A stretch of 64,000 bases of DNA from an uncultured Bacteroidota bacterium (GTDB lineage: Bacteria; Bacteroidota; Bacteroidia; Bacteroidales; P3). Below, piece after piece: positions 58,672 through 64,000 of this stretch; the stretch's first letter is position 1, and each line of letters starts with the position of its first letter. The stretch lies in the NCBI GenBank assembly GCA_902774395.1, contig CACYIK010000009.1, forward strand, positions 1 through 64,000, read 5' to 3'. The position numbers were made by a program, and so were the translations under genes. The notes beneath the pieces are model-generated. The model had not been told where the DNA came from, ran no database searches, and saw only the letters and a program-made list of their open reading frames with translations.

Positions 58672-60063
58672 ATGATGAACAGGAATGACAAATATCGGGA
58701 ATTGCGTGAGCGGTATCCCGAGTTTATATATGAGGCCTACCACCATGAGGTGACGGAGGCGGGACTGAAGGTGTGGTTCGATTTCCGTATGGGGAATGTC
58801 GTGTTTCATCCCGAAGCGCTGATAGAGCGTCGTTCTTTTCTTGATTTTAATGTTGATGGCATCGACCGCATGGTGTTCGATATGGGCATGATAGAGCTGA
58901 TAAGCTACTGGAAATGTGCCTGTCCACCAACGGTAAAGGTTTTATGTGGAAGCCTCTCCGCCGACCAAGTGGCCTTCTGGAAGAAGCTCTATTGGAACGG
59001 CCTGGGCGAGTTCTACTATACCAACGGGATAGCAGAGACGCAGGAAGCGTTCCTTGAAATGAGGAATGAGGAATTAGAAATTAGGAATACTCCGGGTGCG
59101 GAACCAATTCCTCATTCCTCATTCCTCATTCCTCATTCTTATCTCGTGCCGGTGGGTGGCGGCAAGGATAGCGTCGTTACCCTCGAGCTGCTGCGAAGGG
59201 CAGGGAAGAAGATTCGCCCGCTCATCATGAACCCTCGCGGGGCCACGGTCGAGTGTGCCCGTGTGGCGGGATTCCCAATGGATGAGGTGCTGGTGATTCG
59301 TCGCAAGATAGACCCCACACTGCTGGAACTCAATGCCCAGGGGTACCTCAATGGACATACACCCTTCTCGGCCATGCTGGCGTTCTACACGCGGTTGGCG
59401 TCAGCCCTGAGCGGCATCCCCAATGTGGCGTTGAGCAACGAGAACTCGGCCAACGAGAGCACGGTGATAGGCACTAGTGTCAACCACCAATACTCGAAGA
59501 GCCTCGAGTTCGAGGACGACTTCCGAAATTATTGTTCCTCTAAAAATTTCAATTTTCAATTTTCAATTTTCAATTATTTCAGTTTCCTTCGTCCGCTCTC
59601 CGAGTTGCAGATTGCCATGCTCTTCAGCCGTTTCACGGCATACCATGATGTGTTCCGGAGCTGCAACGTGGGTAGCAAGGAGGACATCTGGTGTGGTCAC
59701 TGCGCCAAGTGTCTCTTCGCCTATATCATCCTCTCGCCATTCATCGAGCCCGCAAGACTCAACCAGATATTCGGCAAGTCGATGCTCGACGACACGACGC
59801 TGGAACTCGAGTTCCGGCAGCTTATTGGCGAGGCCGAAACAAAGCCCTTTGAGTGCGTGGGTACCGTCAGCGAGGTGCGCCAGGCGTTGGCAATGATGCA
59901 GGCTCGCTGGTATCCCACAAGTCGCCCCGCCCTTCTTAAAGACCTTAAGGACTCTAAGGACCTTAAGGACTTTAAAGACCTTAAAGTCCTTTTGCCAATG
60001 GGCAACCTAACTCCCGAAGAACGCCAAATCCTACAAGCCGCATGTACAGAGAAGAACAATTGA
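58672..60063 (+). CDS. murL: UDP-MurNAc-L-Ala-L-Glu epimerase, MurL-like
   Basis: 463 residues. MurL epimerises the terminal L-Glu of UDP-MurNAc-L-Ala-L-Glu to D-Glu in an ATP-dependent reaction, replacing MurI racemase (described in Xanthomonas). Visible: an N-terminal region with FDFRMGNVVFHPEALIE, a PP-loop-like YLVPVGGGKDSVVTLELLRRAGK, NPRGATVECARVAGF, NENSANESTV, and the Cys-rich IWCGHCAKCLFAYI. The next gene is a MurD-like ligase overlapping by 22 bp, the partnership expected for MurL. Four tandem arrays lie in frame (59058, 59107, 59550, 59941), one pair directly before the PP-loop. Confidence 0.85.
   Translation: MMNRNDKYRELRERYPEFIYEAYHHEVTEAGLKVWFDFRMGNVVFHPEALIERRSFLDFNVDGIDRMVFDMGMIELISYWKCACPPTVKVLCGSLSADQVAFWKKLYWNGLGEFYYTNGIAETQEAFLEMRNEELEIRNTPGAEPIPHSSFLIPHSYLVPVGGGKDSVVTLELLRRAGKKIRPLIMNPRGATVECARVAGFPMDEVLVIRRKIDPTLLELNAQGYLNGHTPFSAMLAFYTRLASALSGIPNVALSNENSANESTVIGTSVNHQYSKSLEFEDDFRNYCSSKNFNFQFSIFNYFSFLRPLSELQIAMLFSRFTAYHDVFRSCNVGSKEDIWCGHCAKCLFAYIILSPFIEPARLNQIFGKSMLDDTTLELEFRQLIGEAETKPFECVGTVSEVRQALAMMQARWYPTSRPALLKDLKDSKDLKDFKDLKVLLPMGNLTPEERQILQAACTEKNN
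59058..59085 (+). repeat. Heptamer array, AATGAGG family, inside murL
   Basis: Four units (AATGAGG, AATGAGG, AATTAGA, AATTAGG), read as EMRNEELEIRN. In the third unit TGA of the consensus would be in frame and is TTA instead. It is the inverted partner of the next array. Confidence 0.85.
59107..59134 (+). repeat. Perfect heptamer array, ATTCCTC x4, inside murL
   Basis: Four identical units, read as IPHSSFLIPHS, identical to the array in folC at 8413. With 59058-59085 it forms an inverted pair. Confidence 0.9.
59550..59577 (+). repeat. Heptamer array, CAATTTT family, inside murL
   Basis: Three CAATTTT units and CAATTAT, read as NFNFQFSIFNY. Confidence 0.88.
59941..59985 (+). repeat. Nonamer array, GACCTTAAG family, inside murL
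   Basis: Five clear units with a diverged one on each side, read as LLKDLKDSKDLKDFKDLKVL, in the Asp-Leu-Lys frame. Confidence 0.88.
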
Positions 60064-61328
60064 AAACCCTTCTTGAGGGACATAAGATACTGATTGCGGG
60101 CTACGGTCGCGAGGGAAAGAGCGCCGAGCGACTCATCCAGCGCCTGGTGCCCGACGCACAATATACCATCGCCATGCAAGTGGAGAACGGAAAGTGGAAG
60201 ACCGAGAGCGGAGAATGGAGAACCGATTGGCCGTTCGACATGGTCATCAAGTCGCCCGGCATCCCCAATTTTCACCTTTCACCTTTCACCTTTCACCTCA
60301 CTTCCCTCACCGACCTCTTCCTTCAGGTGTATGGCGACATGACCATCGGCGTCACTGGCACCAAGGGCAAGAGCACTACGGCGTCGTTGATACATCACCT
60401 GCTGCCAGGTAGTATTCTGGCTGGCAATATCGGCATTCCTCTGTTCGACATCCTCGACGAGTTGCGAGAAGACTCTGTCGTGGTGGCAGAGCTGAGCTGT
60501 CACCAGCTGGAGAATATCCACCGCGGACCGCATATCGCCGTGCTGCTCAACCTCTTCCAGGAACACCTGGACCACTACGAGGATTACATGGGCTACAAGA
60601 TGGCCAAGTTCCAGATTGCCTTGAAACAGCGTGGGGGCGACCATTTCTTCTACTGCACCGACAATGACGAGCTGCGTGCTTTAGTGGAGAGTGGAGAGTG
60701 GAGAGTGGAGAGTGAATTGCATCCGTATTCAATAAATAATATCACATCCGAAGAACAGGAGTTGTTGAAAGCCTGCCCGCTAGAGGGTGAACACAACCGC
60801 AGCAACGCCCTGGTGGCCTGCCGAGTAGCTCAACTCATCACTCATCACTCATCATTCATCATTAAAGAGGCTTTGGCCTCGTTCCGGGGTTTGCGCCATA
60901 GAATGGAAAAGATAGGTACGGTGGCCGGCATCACGTGGTACGACGACAGCATCAGCACCATCCCCGCCGCGGCTATTGCTGCGGTGAAGGCGCTTGGACG
61001 TGTCGATACCTTGATTCTCGGCGGCTTCGACCGAGGCATCGACTACACACCCCTGGTGGACTTCCTGAATGAGCACCCAATAAAGAACCTAGTCTTCGTC
61101 GGCCAAGCCGGCCGCAGGATTCACTCAACACTCAACACTCATCATTCATCATTGATTGAGGACGACTATACCAAGATAGTGCCATGGTGTGTCGAGCACA
61201 CGGAAAAGGGTGGGGTAGTGCTACTCTCACCGGCGGCAGCCAGCTATGACGCCTTCAAGAACTTCGAGGTGCGTGGCGACTTCTACCGCGAACAGATATT
61301 AAAGCTCAATCAGAACGAAAAGAACTAA
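60042..61328 (+). CDS. murD2: MurD2-like ligase (UDP-MurNAc-L-Ala:L-glutamate ligase)
   Basis: 428 residues. Mur-ligase with N-terminal Rossmann part (KILIAGYGREGKSAERLIQ), P-loop TIGVTGTKGKSTTASLIHHLL, VAELSCHQLENI and LNLFQEHLDHYEDYMGYKMAK (Mg-binding/carbamoyl-lysine region), and C-terminal FRGLRHRMEKIG and GGFDRG. Next to murL, it is expected to add L-Glu, the product then epimerised by MurL. Ordinary MurD adds D-Glu; which amino acid is used is inferred from the neighbour. Five tandem arrays are in frame (60179, 60271, 60683, 60833, 61123). It overlaps the murL end by 22 bp. Confidence 0.85.
   Translation: MYREEQLKTLLEGHKILIAGYGREGKSAERLIQRLVPDAQYTIAMQVENGKWKTESGEWRTDWPFDMVIKSPGIPNFHLSPFTFHLTSLTDLFLQVYGDMTIGVTGTKGKSTTASLIHHLLPGSILAGNIGIPLFDILDELREDSVVVAELSCHQLENIHRGPHIAVLLNLFQEHLDHYEDYMGYKMAKFQIALKQRGGDHFFYCTDNDELRALVESGEWRVESELHPYSINNITSEEQELLKACPLEGEHNRSNALVACRVAQLITHHSSFIIKEALASFRGLRHRMEKIGTVAGITWYDDSISTIPAAAIAAVKALGRVDTLILGGFDRGIDYTPLVDFLNEHPIKNLVFVGQAGRRIHSTLNTHHSSLIEDDYTKIVPWCVEHTEKGGVVLLSPAAASYDAFKNFEVRGDFYREQILKLNQNEKN
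60179..60227 (+). repeat. Diverged heptamer array, AGTGGAG family, inside murD2
   Basis: Seven loosely matching units from AGTGGAG to AACCGAT, read as VENGKWKTESGEWRTD. Confidence 0.7.
60271..60298 (+). repeat. Perfect heptamer array, TTCACCT x4, inside murD2
   Basis: Four identical units, read as NFHLSPFTFHLT, immediately after the SPGIP motif. Confidence 0.92.
60683..60710 (+). repeat. Perfect heptamer array, AGTGGAG x4, inside murD2
   Basis: Four identical units, read as VESGEWRVESE. Confidence 0.92.
60833..60860 (+). repeat. Heptamer array, ACTCATC family, inside murD2
   Basis: Three ACTCATC and one ATTCATC, read as LITHHSSFII. Confidence 0.9.
61123..61150 (+). repeat. Heptamer array, ACTCAaC/ACTCATC family, inside murD2
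   Basis: Units ACTCAAC, ACTCAAC, ACTCATC, ATTCATC, read as HSTLNTHHSSLI. Confidence 0.88.
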
Positions 61329-61362
61329 AAGAAAAGTTCTGATTGTTCTGATGGTTCTGATA
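61307..61362 (+). repeat. Nonamer GTTCTGATT repeats with a 10-bp stem after murD2
   Basis: CAATCAGAAC (61307-61316, last murD2 codons) pairs with GTTCTGATTG (61336-61345), then two more 9-bp repeats to 61362. Possible terminator-like hairpin with three GTTCTGATn units. Confidence 0.65.
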
Positions 61363-61375
61363 GAGAAAAAAAATT

Positions 61376-62512
61376 ATGATTGATTATAAAGCTATCCGTC
61401 ACGCTCTCCACGAGCATCCGCAGACTGCCGGCAACGAGCAGTTTGCCCACGATATGATTGTCCGCCACCTGCAAGGCCTTCACCCGACCAAGGTCTACAC
61501 CAACGTCGGTGGCTACGGTGTCATCGCCGTCTGGCAAGGTGAAAGCTCAAGCAATCAAGCAATCAAGCAATCAAGCATTCCCACCGTCGCCTTCCGTGCA
61601 GATATCGACGCCCTGCCCATAGGTCACCGCTGCGGTCACGACGGCCACACCACCATCCTCCTCCGCCTCGCCGAACTGGTAGACGAAGAATTCATCATTC
61701 AACATTCATCATTCAACATTCTCCTCCTCTGGCAGCCTGCCGAGGAGACAGGTACCGGCTCGCGTGCCGTGCTCGATACGGGCATCCTGCAGCAGTACAA
61801 TATCAAGGCTTTCTATGCCTTACACAACCTTCCGGGTTATCCGCTGGGCACCGTGGTGTTGTGTCCGCGGACCTTTGCCGCCGCCTCGACGGGCGTGGTC
61901 TACCACCTCGACGGCCGCGAGACGCACGCTTCGACACCCGAGCTCGGCATCAACCCAGGCCTTGCCGTCGCCGAGATAATCAGTAAGTTCAATGGTTTTA
62001 ATGGGCAGAGTGGGGAGTTTAGGCAATCGACGCTTATCTGTGTGAAGGTGGGGCAGCCGGCCTTCGGCACCTCGGCGGGGCATGGCGAGGTGATGTTCAC
62101 CCTCCGCGCCTTCACTAACGACGCGATGGAGCGGCTGCTCGCCGCCGCCAACAACGCCGTGGCCGAAATAGCAGGACGTTACGGCCTCACCGTGACGCGT
62201 ACGTTGGTAGAGCCGTTCCACGCCACAGAAAACAATGAGGAAATAATTGAAAATTTAAAATTGAAAATTGAAAAGGCTGCCGCGACAGATAATTCTCAAT
62301 TTTCAATTTTCAATTTTCAATTCAAGGATGAGCCTTTCCGCTGGAGCGAGGACTTCGCCGAGTATCTGTTAGAATTTCCTGGCGCCATGTTCGGCATGGG
62401 CAGTGGCGAGAACCACGCCGAGCTGCACCATCCCGACTACGACTTCCCCGACGAGCTCATCGAGCCCGCCGCCCAGATGTTCTTCTGCCTTAGCTCTTCT
62501 TTTTTGAAGTAG
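61376..62512 (+). CDS. M20-family amidohydrolase (N-acyl-amino-acid hydrolase type)
   Basis: 378 residues. Metal-dependent peptidase/amidohydrolase fold with the ligand motif PIGHRCGHDGHTTILLRLAELV, the general base pair in LLLWQPAEETGTGSRAVLD, and late ligands in GMGSGENHAELHHPDYDFPDE. Probably releases an acyl or small group from amino acids or peptides; the substrate is not apparent. Four tandem arrays are in frame: SSNQAIKQS (61547), IQHSSFN (61690), IENLKLKIEK (62245) and NSQFSIFNFQF (62291). Its 3' end overlaps the convergent lipoprotein gene by 23 bp. Confidence 0.88.
   Translation: MIDYKAIRHALHEHPQTAGNEQFAHDMIVRHLQGLHPTKVYTNVGGYGVIAVWQGESSSNQAIKQSSIPTVAFRADIDALPIGHRCGHDGHTTILLRLAELVDEEFIIQHSSFNILLLWQPAEETGTGSRAVLDTGILQQYNIKAFYALHNLPGYPLGTVVLCPRTFAAASTGVVYHLDGRETHASTPELGINPGLAVAEIISKFNGFNGQSGEFRQSTLICVKVGQPAFGTSAGHGEVMFTLRAFTNDAMERLLAAANNAVAEIAGRYGLTVTRTLVEPFHATENNEEIIENLKLKIEKAAATDNSQFSIFNFQFKDEPFRWSEDFAEYLLEFPGAMFGMGSGENHAELHHPDYDFPDELIEPAAQMFFCLSSSFLK
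61547..61578 (+). repeat. Octamer array, TCAAGCAA x4, inside the M20 gene
   Basis: Three perfect TCAAGCAA and one TCAAGCAT, read as SSNQAIKQSS. Near-identical to the octamer array in folC at 8587. Confidence 0.92.
61690..61717 (+). repeat. Heptamer array, ATTCATC/ATTCAAC, inside the M20 gene
   Basis: Two perfect pairs (ATTCATC, ATTCAAC, twice), read as [10 protein letters not shown]. Confidence 0.9.
62245..62272 (+). repeat. Heptamer array, AATTGAA family, inside the M20 gene
   Basis: Units AATTGAA, AATTTAA, AATTGAA, AATTGAA, read as IIENLKLKIEK. The second unit has TTA where TGA would be in frame. It is the inverted partner of the array at 62291. Confidence 0.87.
62291..62318 (+). repeat. 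Heptamer array, AATTTTC family, inside the M20 gene
   Basis: Units AATTCTC, AATTTTC, AATTTTC, AATTTTC, read as NSQFSIFNFQF. It is the inverse of the array at 62245, with an 18-bp spacer between. Confidence 0.88.
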
Positions 62513-63104
62513 AGCCGGTCGACTTCTCCAATTTGATGTAGTCGGGGAAGGACACCTGCTGGCCGTTGACGTTGATGCTGGGCTTGATGCGCAGGCCTAC
62601 CTTCGACGAGGTGCCGTCATTGGAGAAACTCGAGGCGAAGTTCTTCAGCGCATCCACACCTTTCTTGGAGAAGAACTGACCGAGGTCGGTGTTGACGCCG
62701 AGCGGCACGGTGGTGGTGGTGCTGGGACGGATGGTATAGCTGCGGCTGCTGACACCACTGGCCATGTCGGTACCGTCGATGGCCAGAATCCAGTCCATCG
62801 CCGTCATCGAGGCCTTCTGCTGGGTGGGATTGGTTACGTTGACGTTCATGTCCATGCTCAGGGGCACCTTCTTGCTCTGGTAGGCCGCCACAAGTTTCAC
62901 CACGTCGGTGGCGGAGAGGTTGCCCGACGTGAGGTTCTTCACGTCGACACCGGCGACGGTGACATTGCTCACATTCTTAAGGTCGAATTTGCAGTTTCTC
63001 AGATTGGCCACGCCAGCGATGTCATTGGCGAGCTGCGAAAGGATGTCGCACGAACTCAGCAGGATAGTACCTGCCATTGCTAAAACAAAAAGTATCTTTT
63101 TCAT
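62490..63104 (-). CDS. LEA-type-2-like lipoprotein
   Basis: About 204 residues from the ATG at 63104. Lipobox LLSSC (Cys19). The body (FDLKNVSNVTVAGVDVKNLTSGNLSATDVVKLVAAYQSKKVPLSMDMNVNVTNPTQQKASMTAMDW pattern) resembles a late-embryogenesis-abundant-2-type beta-sandwich found in Bacteroidota lipoproteins. Function unknown. Convergent with the M20 gene, divergent from glnS. Confidence 0.7.
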   Translation of the reverse strand: MKKILFVLAMAGTILLSSCDILSQLANDIAGVANLRNCKFDLKNVSNVTVAGVDVKNLTSGNLSATDVVKLVAAYQSKKVPLSMDMNVNVTNPTQQKASMTAMDWILAIDGTDMASGVSSRSYTIRPSTTTTVPLGVNTDLGQFFSKKGVDALKNFASSFSNDGTSSKVGLRIKPSINVNGQQVSFPDYIKLEKSTGSTSKKKS

Positions 63105-63108
63105 GCTG

Positions 63109-63140
63109 CAAAAATACACAACCTATCCGATATGGCCAAA
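63109..63140 (-). promoter_or_regulatory. Promoter of the LEA-like lipoprotein gene
   Basis: Minus strand TTTG (complement of 63137-63140), 20-bp spacer, TATTTTTG (complement of 63109-63116), 4 bp before the ATG. The -33 region shares 13 bp with the promoter at 10010. Confidence 0.75.
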
Positions 63141-63198
63141 TTTTTTTTCTCGGAGGGCGCCGTTGGACTTTTTTTGCCTCAATATGAAAATAATTTCG

Positions 63199-63206
63199 TA
63201 TTTTTG
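63199..63206 (+). promoter_or_regulatory. -7 element of glnS
   Basis: TATTTTTG, 54 bp before the glnS ATG. A TTTG at 63173-63176 lies 22 bp upstream. Confidence 0.6.
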
Positions 63207-63260
63207 CAGTTTGGATTTACTATTGTATAATAAATTAATAAATATATATTTCAACTTGTT

Positions 63261-64000
<740 letters not shown>

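Noticed and set aside
7868..62318. Arrays as phase-variation (contingency) switches
   Set aside because: Several host genes are essential enzymes (leuS, folC, murD2), where an on/off switch is implausible, and many arrays carry diverged units that would limit slippage. Perfect arrays in murD2 or folC could still slip, so this is not excluded for single loci.
5737..62318. Arrays as footprints of an insertion sequence or MITE
   Set aside because: No transposase, terminal inverted repeats or consistent target-site duplications were seen around any array.

Overview
The window looks like chromosomal DNA of an uncultured member of the Bacteroidales (Bacteroidota). Four things support this. Several genes have Bacteroidota-type promoters (TTTG, about 20 bp, then TAnnTTTG). 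A T9SS-type C-terminal sorting domain and a GldB-like lipoprotein are present. The gene content is typical of the phylum (DUF349, DUF2723, a long NusB, YajC-YbbR-CoaE, SUI1, an A2M without a thioester). There are many Bacteroidota-style lipoproteins. No rRNA, tRNA, CRISPR array, insertion sequence or prophage was recognised. Nearly all the DNA is intact housekeeping or envelope genes.

Layout: (1) 1-9100: partial aspA on the minus strand, then a plus-strand envelope operon (thioredoxin-fold lipid/secreted protein, 1,030-residue TPR protein, outer-membrane barrel, folC). (2) 9190-12420: minus strand, a three-gene operon of small unknown proteins, then rarA and queA. (3) 12500-14760: plus strand, mltD-like transglycosylase, divIC, NlpC/P60 lipoprotein. 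(4) 14800-19014: minus strand, DUF349, gldB-like, lipid kinase, sui1. (5) 19306-28671: plus strand, leuS, nusB, DUF1573 lipoprotein, yajC, ybbR, coaE, GH3/serine-hydrolase fusion, djlA-like. (6) 28741-30946: minus strand, nucleoside phosphorylase and a Ser/Thr-repeat secreted protein. (7) 31261-48217: plus strand, OmpA-family protein, giant A2M, arcA, DUF2723 glycosyltransferase-like protein, small RHH-like protein, an isolated atpB, pgk, ygiQ. (8) 48629-58579: mostly minus strand, lipoprotein, T9SS M6 protease, an acetyltransferase (plus), then a TetR-TolC-MFP-RND-PII-like efflux locus and a second yajC. (9) 58672-64000: murL-murD2 peptidoglycan pair, an M20 amidohydrolase, an LEA-like lipoprotein (minus) and partial glnS.

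The outstanding feature is not a gene. About 60 short tandem arrays, with units of 7, 8, 9, 10 or 11 bp and usually four to five copies, are scattered through the window. They belong to a limited set of recurring sequence families. They lie between genes and also inside the reading frames of conserved enzymes (folC, rarA, leuS, the nucleoside phosphorylase, ygiQ, murL, murD2, M20 amidohydrolase, A2M). The intragenic arrays keep the frame. They use families or orientations free of stop codons, and where the consensus would give an in-frame TGA the unit is changed, three times to TTA. Families that must contain stops are confined to gaps between genes. Paired mirror-image arrays sit at the 3' ends of operons. 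I know of no described element with this set of properties, and it is the main candidate for something new.

Functionally the window is dominated by envelope construction: MurL/MurD2 D-glutamate incorporation, lytic transglycosylase, NlpC/P60, GH3 recycling, DivIC, OMP barrel with TPR partner, RND efflux and two YajC paralogues. Translation and maintenance genes (leuS, glnS, queA, sui1, nusB, rarA) make up most of the rest.
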